DNA from: Citrus sinensis
Lineage: Eukaryota; Streptophyta; Magnoliopsida; Sapindales; Rutaceae
Direction of reading: 5' to 3'
Assembly: GCF_022201045.2 (NCBI RefSeq)
Contig: NC_068563.1
Coordinates: 682,001-746,000 of the forward strand
Length of the DNA: 64,000 bases
Shown here: positions 1-10,115 of the stretch, piece after piece
Layout of the letters: each line of letters starts with the position of its first letter
Position numbering within the stretch: the first letter of the stretch is position 1
Made by a program: the position numbers and the translations under genes
Notes under the pieces: generated by a model
Seen by the model: only the letters and a program-made list of their open reading frames with translations
Told to the model about the DNA's origin: nothing
The model's database searches: none

Positions 1-1945
1 CATCCATCCGCATTAATGCTTTATGAATTCGTTCTGCGGTAAAATTCAACGGTTCTGATAGGATATCACCTGATAAGGCAATCGAAGTACCAGTAAAGAG
101 TACATTGCCAATATATCCAGATGGGAGTGGCGGATTCAATCTAGATCGTCCATTTATTGGAATGAGTAACTTACTGGCTTGATCATCGGGCAATCCACGC
201 ACCTTGCACAAGCAACGCCATAAATGTGCAACTATGACCTCAAACTTGGTAAAATTGATAGTAGATCCATGATTTTCCTTTGATTTTGTCTTAAGTGTAT
301 TGATTTGATCAACTGACAAATTAAGGATAACAGAGGAAACGGGTTCAAGATTTGATTGGAATAGTGTATTTTGAGTGGAAGCATTAATGGAAGGAGGTGG
401 GTCGTATTCTATGTGATGGAATTTTGGAGAAGTTGTGACTCTAAGGCCTAATAATAACGTTGGATCAATTAATGGTGGTGGAATGCTAATTGGGACACCA
501 CGTGTCATCTCGGCCCATGCTTTGATGAAGTAGAAAGTTGAAGTTGCATCGGTCAAAGTATGGTGCGTCAAAATTCCAAGACAAATTCCTCCACACTTGA
601 AATGAGTTACCTAATCAAAATAATGAATACACAAATATAAAAATAGTTTGAATTTTCATAGTAGCAAAATTTATGTGGGTGATTGATGGTTAACCATTAT
701 AAATATAAAGGATTTAGATCCAGTGCTTAGTTAATTTTTTACTAACCTTTGTAAGATCTTGCGACACGTGGTATTTATAACTTTTAATGGTTAAAATTTA
801 TTTTTTTCTTTTCTTTCTCCTTATCTTAAGAGATTCTCTATTAATTAACTAATCTTTTTTTCTTATTTCAAAAAATAAAATACAATTTTTTCTTTCTTCT
901 TTTCACCCTCTGAATCGTCATTTTTTTCTTTTAAACTCCCTCTAATCACAAATAACTCATATTCAAGCTTAAATTTAACAGATTATAAAGAAAGAAAAAC
1001 AATAAATAAATTTTCCATGAAAACAAAGAAATTGGTTCATGGAAGATTAAATTTCAACATGCATCTCATTTAGATTTGTTGGAATTCTTTTTTTTTTTCT
1101 CTCTAAGTTTGTCTAAAATAAGGAAATAATTATTTTTTACTGGAAGAGTTAGTTTGACTTCGGTTGGGAAAATAATTTTAACTTATATTTTGTATTAAAA
1201 AAATATTAGTTTTCATATGTTCATGAAATTAAAAAAATGCTGCAGAATTAAAAAAAAAATAACGCAACAAGAAGAAGAGATTGTTTTCACAAGGCAATTA
1301 AAAGATAATAGGTTAAAATAAGGAAAAAAAAAGGAAAAAAAATAAATCTTAACCATTAAAAATCATAAATGTCACATGTGGCAATATCTTACAAAGACTA
1401 CCAAAAGCTTAGATAAGCACAGAATCCATATCCAAATATAAAAGTAGTGAAATCACAGTTATAAACTATCATCACTAATATAGGTGTAAGAAAACTCAGA
1501 TAAAGAGAAGAGAGGGTACTAATTCTGCTTGTACCTGTGCCAGCAGCAATGGATAAGAAGATATATCGTTGCTGTAATCAACGTTGGGAACAAAATTCAG
1601 AAGCTTCAAGCCTGATTCAAACTCACCAAAATCATCAATAACACAACTCGTTTCAGCCACTACAAACAAGGCTCCCTCTCCGTTACATTGAATATGAATT
1701 ACGCCGTTTTCATCCCTCCCCAATCTTCCCGCCATGGGGTAAAATCGCACGAGCACATTGTTCAAAGCCTCCTTCAGCAAGCCGGCTTCAAAGAAATTGG
1801 AAGAATCACTTGGCCGCCGATAGAAATACACACCAGGGGCGTGAACTGTTGGCACTAGCATGTCTAACTCAGAAATTTATAGGCATTCTTGGGGAGTTTC
1901 ATGAGCGGGGCGTATAATTGTTGACTCCTTCACGTTAATTTCCAT
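1..1945 (-). pseudogene. BAHD acyltransferase, HCT-like, probable pseudogene (3' part outside window)
   Basis: BAHD enzymes move acyl groups from CoA thioesters to alcohols or amines. HCT members make hydroxycinnamoyl-shikimate esters in the cytosol for lignin and phenolic synthesis. Exon 1 is 1945-1535 and exon 2 runs from 610 off the left edge. The intron is GT-AG and phase 0, at the usual HCT position just before the VTxFxCGG segment. Seen: YPMAGRLGRDE and CNGEGALFVVAE in exon 1, and the catalytic HxxxD motif (HTLTD) in exon 2. The C-terminal DFGWG motif would lie outside the window. Reading from the natural ATG at 1945, codon 23 (1879-1877) is TAA where the family normally has Trp (LWIS). 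The frame is open on both sides. A downstream ATG at 1861 would give a protein lacking the first 28 codons and the first strand. Shikimate specificity cannot be assigned. An annotator may still list it as an HCT-like gene starting at 1861. Confidence 0.65.
611..1534 (-). other. Intron of the acyltransferase gene
   Basis: This single intron is AT-rich and shows no embedded gene. The donor is at 1534-1533 and the acceptor AG at 612-611 on the minus strand. Poly-T and poly-A tracts dominate. I see no transposon termini inside it. Confidence 0.6.
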
Positions 1946-2156
1946 TTGTGTCACTATTACCACATGAGAATGAGCACAAAATTAATTAGTATAAAATTTA
2001 AAATCATATAATAAATTAACGAATTGGGTTTCTATCATAGTACGTAATAGTGCATTAATTACTTTTGCATCTTGAACATATAAAAAATAGGAAAGCAAAA
2101 CAAGTAGAAAACAAACCAGGAATGAGAACTTAAAAAGAGTACTCCCTGCAAAACTT

Positions 2157-2310
2157 GTAGTAATCGGCCGAATCCAAGCTTGCAAGTGCTGCTATGAGAG
2201 ATGATATGTAGACCAAATTTTGTTTATGAACTTAATTAAAGGGCGAGAATGAGTAGTTGTTTTTGAAAGTGCTGGTACCTGCCTTTATCGTCACTTATTG
2301 CTGAACGGGT
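2157..2310. repeat. Copy A of a diverged dispersed direct repeat
   Basis: This block resembles 3238-3421 in the same orientation. Shared words in the same order include CCAAATCCAAGCTTGCA (one mismatch), TATGAGA, TAGTTGTTTTTG and TTTATCRTC. Copy B carries about 40 extra bases in the middle. It may be a leftover 5' region of duplicated acyltransferase copies or an old transposon; I cannot decide. Confidence 0.5.
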
Positions 2311-2344
2311 CCTTGCCACGTTTAAGGTTCATCATAAAGGTTCT

Positions 2345-2720
2345 CATTTTCAACCAAAGTTGGTTGGTGTGAATGGTTCGGCACTCTCACTCTTTAAAAG
2401 AGGTCAGGAGTTTAAGTCTCACTCTCGTATGAAGTCACCACTTTAGCTAGCATTTTATCTCTTACGGGCCGACTCAGTGCGAGCCGGGATTATTCTGAGT
2501 TGTGGTACGAGCTTAAAGGTGCTTCCCACAGTTGGAGCCCACTCAAGACCACCTCGTGGTCCAAACAAAAAAAAAATAAAGGTCATCCAACCAGTACGAG
2601 TGTGGATTACTCTAGGTTGTGGTATGAATTTAAATGCACCTCTCATAATTAGGACCCACTAAAGACCACCTCATGTTTGGGAAAAATAAAATAAAGGTCG
2701 TCCTTGTCGGACGTACGCCT
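2345..2720 (+). repeat. SINE-like head followed by a 117-bp imperfect tandem repeat
   Basis: A tRNA-like internal promoter is suggested by GGTTGGTGTGAATGG (box A-like) and GGTCAGGAGTTTAAGTC (box B-like), about 40 bp apart. Downstream, a segment beginning GATTATTCTGAGTTGTGGTA at 2488 recurs as GATTACTCTAGGTTGTGGTA at 2605, a 117-bp period. Both units end in a CAAGACCACCTC / AAAGACCACCTC word. Small frames on both strands here are by-products of the repeat. The SINE assignment is tentative: no clean 3' tail or target-site duplication was fixed. Confidence 0.35.
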
Positions 2721-3237
2721 CGTTGTTGTAACAAAAAGGCAAAAGCTTTCTGCCGCACAAGATGACAGGCTTGTGAATTTTTTAATGGAAAAATTAAATT
2801 TTTTAAGATTTAATTTATTAAAAAATAGTTTTAAAAATAAAAATAAATAAATAAATCATTAACAAAATCACGTAAACTTGACATTATAAGCTACGAATGT
2901 AGCCTGCCTCACGGGACGTAGTGAATGCACTTTACATATGGAATCATGTGGGTTTAAGTCGGGCGGATTTTGTGAGTAGCATAGCACGAACCTATAAAAA
3001 AAAAAAATTTTAATTTTTAATTTTTTATATTAAAATAAATTGATATTAATAAAATATCCATCTTGTAGACATGTATTGTGTCATTTGATCATAGAATTAA
3101 AAAGAAGAAGAGTTGAAGAATAAGAAGACCTAAGTAAAAAATTATTGTGAAGAAGAAGTTAAAATAAGAAGTTTAAAGAAGTAAAGAACATACTTGAATG
3201 AGAGGGGAAAAAGAAAAAAAAAAATCACTACGAATTT
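2721..3237. other. Geneless AT-rich spacer
   Basis: No supported gene. The stretch has an A-run near 2996-3006 and purine-rich GAAGAAG tracts near 3105-3200. No transposon ends were identified. Confidence 0.5.
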
Positions 3238-3421
3238 GGAGTTATCAGCCAAATCCAAGCTTGCACTGGTATGAGAAAAGTGATACGATAGAAAAATCTT
3301 TGTTGATGAATTGAAAGAAGAGTATGGGAAGTTGCTTTTGAATAGTTGGTGAATTCAGATTGAACGAATAGTTGTTTTTGGAGAGCCGGTATCCGAATTT
3401 TTATCATCGCTTGTGCCTCGA
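3238..3421. repeat. Copy B of the diverged dispersed direct repeat
   Basis: This is the counterpart of 2157-2310, about 1.08 kb downstream in the same orientation, with one internal insertion relative to copy A. No open frame is conserved between the copies, so the similarity is not coding in an obvious way. Confidence 0.5.
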
Positions 3422-4240
3422 CAAATTAATTAACACAAGTGTACGTAGTACTGAAGCTATTATCTCGTTATACCAAAAACTCTCCCCACAAATTGATGGA
3501 CCTCTGAATTTTTGAAATAGCAAACTTACTTGTCTTTTCATGATTTCATCGACAAAATATTCTTACAATAAATCATTCAAATCATAAAATATTATTAATA
3601 TGTGACAAGTAGGAGTCGGGTTATGTTACGGCAGCTCTAGGTAACAGCAGTGACATGACTAATTGACGCATATGGTAGGTGGAAGAGTTGTGGCAGTGTC
3701 TCCACACCAACACTTAAATTTATACTAATGGGAGACCGTACTTGCTCGCATCTTTTTTGCTCGAGTAGATTCTTGTGACCACGAGCACTTCTTACGAAAC
3801 TCACCTGCACTCATGGAAATAGTTAGGGGGATGCTGGATGTTGTTTCAGCCTGAACTATTCGACGTTCAAGTCATTAATCGAGTTTTTTAAAAAAAAATT
3901 ATGCCACAACTTGCGTGGCTTAATTTTGTTTGCTTTTGAACAAGAAAGCTTTAAAAAAGATCTAAAAAAGACTGCAAAAAAAAATTTAGAGATAGAAAGA
4001 ACAAGAAGAAGAAGAAAGTTCAGTGGTAGAAAGAGAGATTACTTACTTGGTTTAGAATTTTTAGGGGTTTTTATAGAGGTTATAATCCTCCCCTCTAGAA
4101 TTCTGAAGAAGACTACTAATTTTCAGCCCACTAAGAATCTGATTCCTAATATTTTGGAGAAAATAAGTGATGTACGTTTTGATTGAATTTTGCTTCCTGG
4201 TGACTTAGTAAAATGTCTCCTCAACACCCATCTGGCCAAG
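3422..4240. other. Geneless spacer leading into the minisatellite
   Basis: A basic 91-residue frame occurs at 3911-4186, but its composition (Lys/Arg-rich, from AAG/AGA repeats) looks like chance in purine-rich DNA. I recognise no domain. No TIR or LTR ends were found. Confidence 0.4.
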
Positions 4241-4493
4241 GTAATTGAAATTACCTCCTGGTCAATGTGGTTTGTTCAAGATCACCAGAATTACTTTTTG
4301 GTCAAGTTAGTTTGTTCAAGATCACCAGAATTACCTTCTGGTCGAGGTGGTCTACTTAAATCACCAGAATTATCTCCTGGTCGAGATGACATGCTCAAGG
4401 TCACCAGAATTACCTCCTGGTCAAGGTGGCCTACCCAACGTCACTAAAATTACATTCTGGTCGAGATGATCTGCTCAGAGTCACCAAAATTAC
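4241..4493. repeat. 40-bp minisatellite with an inverted-repeat core, about 6-7 units
   Basis: The word (A/G)TCACCAGAATT starts at 4281, 4321, 4360, 4400, 4440 (variant) and 4480 (variant), with a degenerate first unit from 4241, so the period is 39-40 bp. Each complete unit contains ACCAGAATTACCTCCTGGT or a near variant. Its ends (ACCAG / CTGGT) are inverted repeats able to form a small hairpin. Units differ by substitutions, so the array is not recent. A frame stays open through part of it (4190-4447), but 40 is not a multiple of 3 and coding is unlikely. It is not a CRISPR array. Confidence 0.8.
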
Positions 4494-5950
4494 TCCTAAT
4501 AACCTATTAATTTTTTGTTCACTTTTTATTTTGAGGGGAGCACGATAATATTTGAGTTAATACCTTATCGTGATCACCCTATTTCATTCTCCAAATAAAT
4601 TTTTTCTTTTTCTTTTTCTTTTTTTGGTTTTTAATACTTTATCTCTATCGGTACCATTAAGGATATTTTATCCTTGTAAATGGTCTATTTAATTAGCCTT
4701 GTTTAGTTTATCTTCGATTCAACCTTTCTCCAATTATGCTATTTCATCTTTATACACAGTACATTTCTTGAAAGTCCTCTTAAGTGACTGAATTTCATCA
4801 CTACTTAACAAAATATAAAGACTTAATGGTACCAATGATATGGAACTGTCGGGAGTGAATTCAGACCCGTCAGGCATGTCATTTCCTCGGTCAAAGAGTT
4901 CCTGACATGCCATCACTCATCATCTGCAGACTTTTATGGTAGCATTTTAATGTCCTCTGGTGCCATTATTGAAGCAGGTGATGAATCACGTGAATCTCTT
5001 AGACGCATTAAGACATCTACAACATGTCTAAACTGCCGTGTTGGTGCCTGAAGCCAATACGTACATGTGAGACATGTGGAGTGAAGCCATTCAATTCAGA
5101 ATTGCTGTTATGGTTGTTGGAAAATGTCGGAAATTTCTGGATTTGTTACAAGACCCAGAACGTGATCTTTGGCTCATGCAGCTCGTTTACACTTCCTTGT
5201 TAACATTGTATCTTGTACTCTAGCCGAATCACTCTAATCCTTTGTGTTGATTTGGTGATTCTTGTTGCTTTCTGAGTTTAATTCTCATTGCTTTCTGTGT
5301 TTAATTCTTGTTGCTTTCTGTGTTATGCTATTAGGTTTTGATTTGGGAATCTGAGGCTCAAGATTGGATCTCGGGCATTACATGAATTAGCAGCTTGCTG
5401 GTTCAAGCCCAACAAGAACAAATCAAATACAAATTTATCAATATGTTCCAAGCTTTAATTGAACTGTTAAAGGTACTTTAGATTGTACTAATTAATAAGG
5501 CGGACATCTTCTTTAGAATATTGGAATACGCTACGCATATATTGTTCAATCGGAATTGGGCAAACTCTTATATATGGTATAATTTATACCCAGTGGGAAT
5601 ATAATACTAATAAAACATGCTAAATAAACAAATCATCCAAGAAAATAATAAGGTGCGGATTCTCTGTGATCGGATAAAATTTATGGGGGGAAAATCCTTA
5701 TAGTATGATTATGAATATTGCAATCCAAGATTAGCTAAACTGTGAGCAGCTCAAGTGCTAACCTGATCGCAGACGACAAGCACTCGATCAACTTGAGCTT
5801 AAAACCCAAATGAAAACATCTTAATCCGAATCTGCCATGCATACTAAATTAAACAGCAACTAGGCAAATTAATATCCCTAGCTAGAAACACCAGAGTACA
5901 ACTATGCTGAACTACCGATATTATTGAAGGCTAATTGATCGATTAATTGG
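4494..5950. other. Geneless spacer with a short triple repeat
   Basis: No supported gene. At about 5258-5325 the phrase TTCTTGTTGCTTTCTGTG and variants occurs three times at roughly 28-bp spacing. A GGTTCAAGCCC word near 5400 resembles a tRNA B box, but no tRNA fold surrounds it. Confidence 0.45.
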
Positions 5951-6118
5951 TAGATTGTATTGGCCGGCTAATTTATATTGGAAAAAAAAGGTGCTATTTT
6001 TGGAAAAAAAAATGGAATGATTAGTTAACGTGTGTAGATTGTAGCGGCCGGCTAATTTATATTGGAAAAAAAAGGTGCTATTTTTGGAAAAAAAAGTGGA
6101 AGGATTAGTTAACGTGTG
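5951..6118. repeat. 84-bp tandem duplication in the O-methyltransferase promoter
   Basis: Two nearly identical 84-bp units, 5951-6034 and 6035-6118, lie about 230-400 bp upstream of the TATA box at 6349. Each holds GGCCGGCTAATTTATATTGG, two A-runs, and TTAGTTAACGTGTG with an ACGTG core like that bound by bZIP or bHLH factors. Only a few mismatches separate the units, so the duplication is fairly young. A regulatory effect is inference. Confidence 0.85.
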
Positions 6119-6348
6119 CATGTACCTACCTAAAGCACATTATTAACGTGCAAAGCTTCAGTGTAACCCATAAATAAAGTTTGGCCTGTAAGCTGTTGTG
6201 TCTGTTTCATGTTTTATGAAAAATAAGTTATCCAATAAGAAAGAAACGACGTATCAAATATGGCTACTTTGATTGGTATATAATTTAATATATTCACAAA
6301 ATCAGACCGAATCCAATAAAAAAACTACTTTGTTTTCAAATTTTACGG

Positions 6349-6356
6349 TATAAATA
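6349..6356 (+). promoter_or_regulatory. TATA box of the O-methyltransferase gene
   Basis: TATAAATA lies 37-44 bp before the ATG at 6393. The implied transcript start is only about 10 bp upstream of the coding region, so the leader would be very short. Confidence 0.6.
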
Positions 6357-6392
6357 AGAAGGTACATTCAACCTGAATTTTCACACAGAGAG

Positions 6393-8114
6393 ATGGAAGA
6401 AACAAAAGTGCAAGTGATGATGAAGAAAGAAGAAGATGATGCAAAGGTTGAAATTTGGAAATATGTATTTGGTTTTACAAACATGGCAGTAGTGAAATGT
6501 GCCGTAGAGCTTGGCATAGCTGAGGCCGTTGAAGAAAAGGGGAGCCCTATTACACTCAACGAGCTAGCCTCAGCTCTCAAGTGTGATCCATCACTTCTTC
6601 AACGCATAATGAGATTCCTAATACACCTAAAGTTCTTCAAAGAGGTTCCCACCAGCCAAGGCTCTATGGCCTTTCAACAAACGCCTTTATCTCGGCGTTT
6701 GATGAGACATGGAGAAAACAACATGGCTGCTTTTATATTGCTCGAGAGCAGCCCAGTGATGCTGGCACCTTGGCACAGCCTAGGCACTCGTGTTTTAGCC
6801 AATGGAACGTCTGCATTTGATAAGGCTCATGGCAAGGATGTATGGAGCTATGCAGCCGCAGATGCAGCTCACAGCAAGCTCATCAATGATGCAATGGCTT
6901 GCGATACTAGATTGGCAATGCGTGCAATCATTGAAGGTTGTCCCGAGGTGTTTGATGGGATTGAAACCCTAGTGGATATCGGCGGAAACGACGGGACAAC
7001 TTTGCGGACGTTGACTAAAGCTTTTCCTCGGATTAGAGGCATTAATTTTGATCTTCCCCATGTTGTGTGTGTCGCTGAGAAGTGCCATGGGGTTGAGCAC
7101 GTTGGAGGCGACATGTTTGATGGTGTTCCCGAGGCTGATGCTGCTATCATCAAGGTTAGTATTTGATTAATTGCCGGTAATATTTCATAATAATTCGGAA
7201 GATTAATTGATTAAAACATGTTTATTAATGAATAATTAAGATTGTTACTTTAGGGTGATTTCTGTAACTATCGTGTTTCAACTTAACTTCAAAATGGAGA
7301 TTCCCAATGTTTTCTATCTTTACCCTCAATTACTTTTAATTATAGTTTTGATAATATATTGTTACTCCTTTGACATCATGAAAACTCTCGGAGAAAAACT
7401 CATCCCAACCACAAAATTAAATAATAAACGTGGTGTTACAAAAATATGGAGAGATAACGATAAAAGTCGAAATTAAAATATTAGGGGTGGCGATTTTCCA
7501 TTTCAATAATATGACAAATAAATCATTTAGTAAAATCAGGTATGGAGACAAAATTAAAAATAAATAAGTAATGAAGATATTTAATAAAAACAATCTACGC
7601 TTGACAACAATTGTATCATTATTTTTAAAAATAAATTTTCATTTAAAATCACACTACCTCACTCCCAAACAAACAGCTTTTTGACTGTTATTAGTTAACT
7701 TAATAGAAAATTTCGCATCATGATGTTGTTCTTTTATTTTATTCATAAATTTATTTTTTTCTTAGTAAGTGAAAGTGAGTTCAAGCCAACTAGTAATTTT
7801 ATAAATTGTAGTGGGTTTTGCATGATTGGGGAGATGATGAATGCATCAAGATCCTCAAAAATTGTAAAGAAGCTATTACAAAGGACAAAGGGAAAGTAAT
7901 AATTGTTGAAGCAATAATTGAAGAGGATGATGAAGTAGACAACAAGTTTAAGTCAGTAAGGTTGATGCTAGACATGGTGATGATGGCTCACACTAACAAA
8001 GGCAAAGAAAGAAGCTTGAAGGAATGGGACTATGTTCTTCGCCAAGCTGGATTTAGCAGATATAACATCACATCTATTCATGCAGTTCAATCACTTATTG
8101 AGGCTTTTCCTTAA
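6393..8114 (+). CDS. Plant class II S-adenosylmethionine-dependent O-methyltransferase
   Basis: Two exons (6393-7154 and 7812-8114) joined in phase 0 encode 354 residues, the normal length for small-molecule O-methyltransferases of the Methyltransf_2 family. The N-terminal dimerisation region (about residues 25-80) is followed by the Rossmann domain. The SAM loop is LVDIGGNDG (about 193-201), where many relatives have GGGTG or GGGNG. GGDMF follows, and then WVLHDWGDDE with the presumed catalytic base His258. KGKERS near the C-terminus carries the conserved Glu. The sequence looks closest to norcoclaurine 6-OMT, reticuline 7-OMT or acetylserotonin OMT-like enzymes. Actual substrates (phenolics or alkaloids) cannot be told. 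Cytosolic, with no targeting signal. The intron (7155-7811) is GT-AG. Stop codon and AATAAA-like motifs lie close together. Confidence 0.9.
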
Positions 8115-8454
8115 TAAATATTAAATACATTGTTTGGATCTGAAGAATAAACAGAAATCTTCCATAAGGTTTTGAGATTTGTAATAAGGAAGCTCTCTGA
8201 ATTGTTTGTGTTTATTTATTATGTTTTGTTAAATGGATGGGTCGCCCATGATGGGCCAACCCAACTCGATCTGCACATGTGCGCGGTTATTGGGTAGAGA
8301 TGGTAAAATCCTCTACAGGTTTGGAGCCCCACCCCAAATGGAAAAAATTTTGAATAATTTTTGGGGAATGGGGTGGAGAGTGGGGGTAAAATAATCCCGG
8401 GGTGGGATTTGGTTTTGTACTCCCCACCCCACCCCCACCCCAATCCCCATTATA

Positions 8455-8867
8455 TAGGGGTGGGCAAAATCGGGTTCGGGTCGGGTTCGGGTCAACCTGA
8501 TCAGGTTTCGGGTTGTTCGGGTTAGACAAGGAACAATCCGAACATAACCCGAATTAATGACCCGACCCGAACTATGTTCGGGTCGGTTCGGGTCAGGTCA
8601 TTAATTCGGGTTATGTTCGGGTTGGATTTAAAATGGGTAGGATTGAGTTCGGGTCAATTTAGGTTAGTTCGGGTCAATTCGGGCCAATTCGGGTCGGTTG
8701 AAATTGGGTCAGTTCGGGTCAATTCGGGTCGGTTGAAATTGGGTCAGTTCGGGTCAGTTCGGGTCGGTTGAAATTAGGTCAATTCGGGTCAGTACGTTTT
8801 TTTTTTTTTTTTAAGAACCCAATCGGGTATTCGGGTCGGGTCGGGTTGGGTAAAATGCCCACCCCTA
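8455..8867. mobile_element. Non-autonomous hAT-like element 2 nested in element 1 (413 bp)
   Basis: A perfect 8-bp duplication CCATTATA flanks it (8447-8454 and 8868-8875). The first 12 bases of the two termini are identical when read inward: TAGGGGTGGGCA. The interior is made of TCGGGT/TCGGTT iterations, including a long imperfect palindrome at about 8535-8625. There is no coding capacity. Because it sits inside element 1, it inserted later. Confidence 0.88.
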
Positions 8868-9335
8868 CCATTATATATAAATATGTTTTAAATTCTTAGT
8901 TAATAATTTTTATTTTATCAATTATAATGTCAATTAATAATTTTTTTTTAATTTTTATGCAATATAAACAAGATATGAATGAAAGAAAATCCTATAATAT
9001 TTTTCAACTATGAAACATTGTTATATTTTCTTTTCTCTTTTAAGGTGCTACGCTCTTTAAATATTTTTCACTTTTAATATCATTTTAAGATATTGTTTCA
9101 AACTTTTAGATATTTTTTTAAAAGAATTTAAATACTTTATAATATGATGATGATTTTATTTTAAGTCTCTAATTTTTAACTTACTAAAATAATATATTTA
9201 TACATATTATAAAATAGATGAATGGGGAATGTGGTGTGGATGGGGAAATCATTCCCCACCCCACTAAATTTATTGAGAAATGGGGTGGAGAATGGAGGCA
9301 AAAATTTCTAACGGGGTGGGAAATGGAGTAGGCCT

Positions 9336-9400
9336 CCCCACCCCCACCCCCACCCCCACCCCACCCCACCCCCACCCCCACCCCACCCCACCCCACCCCA
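9336..9400 (-). repeat. CCCCA/CCCCCA array, G-quadruplex-forming on the minus strand
   Basis: About 65 bp of C4-5A units lie just inside the right end of hAT element 1. The minus strand reads G4-5T repeats, a strong candidate for G-quadruplex formation. A shorter related tract is at 8422-8442. The structure is inferred from composition only. Confidence 0.7.
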
Positions 9401-9704
9401 TTGCCATCCCTATTATTGGGAATTGAAAGAAATTGATTTAAAATCAATTTCCCATGTTAGTTTCCAAGATATATAAAAACTCCCTTAAAAAAATCAGAAT
9501 GTGAAGAGCAGAGAGAGAAAAGGAGAGAAGAAAGAATAAGAACTTTGAACAACTCATCAGAAAGAAGGCATTTATACTATTATTAGAGGAGGATTTCTGC
9601 TTGTGATTTCTTTCTGACCATTAACGTGATCCAACACTCAATTATTCCACTACTTAATTCGAGAAGAAATGTATTTCTAAAATCCTTAATTTTTTTTCCT
9701 TCAT

Positions 9705-9716
9705 TGGTATCAAAGC
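9705..9716 (+). other. Retrotransposon primer-binding site (Met-tRNA type)
   Basis: TGGTATCAAAGC matches the usual plant TGGTATCAGAGC at 11 of 12 bases and sits one base after a CA dinucleotide that would end the 5' LTR. This is the main evidence for the surrounding retroelement remnant. Confidence 0.5.
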
Positions 9717-10115
9717 ATTTTTTTGTGTTGGATTCGTATGAATGGTTGAGTTTATTTCATGAAAAATGTATGAATTTTATGTGTTAATTATTTTTCATGA
9801 AATATATAATCTGGTGGCGTTCAGTTTATATTCTGGAATGCTAGAATCACTGTAAAAATTCTGGAATTGATGGACATAAATGCAACCTAGGGTTTAATCT
9901 GTATAAACCCTAATTAAAACATGAGACCTAAATATTTATTTGATCATAACTTTTGATCTAGAAAATTTGGCATTCTGTGTTATATATCATTGGAAAGATC
10001 TTTTCAAGAGCTTTCTAACGATATGTGATTTGTTAAAAAAGGACTTAAAAACGAGAAAGTTATAGCCAAAATATGAATATGGTCGAATTAGGGTTACAAA
10101 ATTCCGAAATCCTAA

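Larger units (their letters stand above)
8295..9412. mobile_element. Non-autonomous hAT-like element 1, with a second hAT element inside
   Basis: The element is flanked by a perfect 8-bp target-site duplication TTATTGGG (8287-8294 and 9413-9420), the hAT signature length. Termini are TAGAGATGGTAAAAT on the left and, reading inward from the right, TAGGGATGGCAATGG. Subterminal DNA on both sides is rich in GGGGTGGGG/CCCCACCCC. No transposase frame exists, so it depends on enzyme supplied elsewhere. The insertion lies in the presumed LTR of the retroelement remnant and is itself interrupted at 8455-8867. Short proline- or glycine-rich frames here are artefacts of the repeats. Confidence 0.8.

Noticed and set aside
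3911..4447. Two adjacent plus-strand frames as a gene
   Set aside because: The first is Lys/Arg-rich low complexity and the second is the minisatellite; a 40-bp period does not preserve a reading frame.
4241..4493. Regularly spaced repeats that could suggest a CRISPR array
   Set aside because: The repeats are contiguous 40-bp units with diverged copies, not identical repeats separated by unique spacers, and the context is a plant nuclear genome.
5395..5425. tRNA B-box-like GGTTCAAGCCC
   Set aside because: No acceptor stem, anticodon arm or A box at the right distance; no tRNA fold could be drawn.
8219..8529. Overlapping Pro/Trp/Gly-rich frames on the minus strand
   Set aside because: They arise from CCCCACCCC and GGGTTCGGG repeats inside hAT elements; no start context or homology is expected.
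9184..9447. Glycine-rich frame on the minus strand
   Set aside because: It is the translation of the CCCCA array and ends with the transposon boundary.
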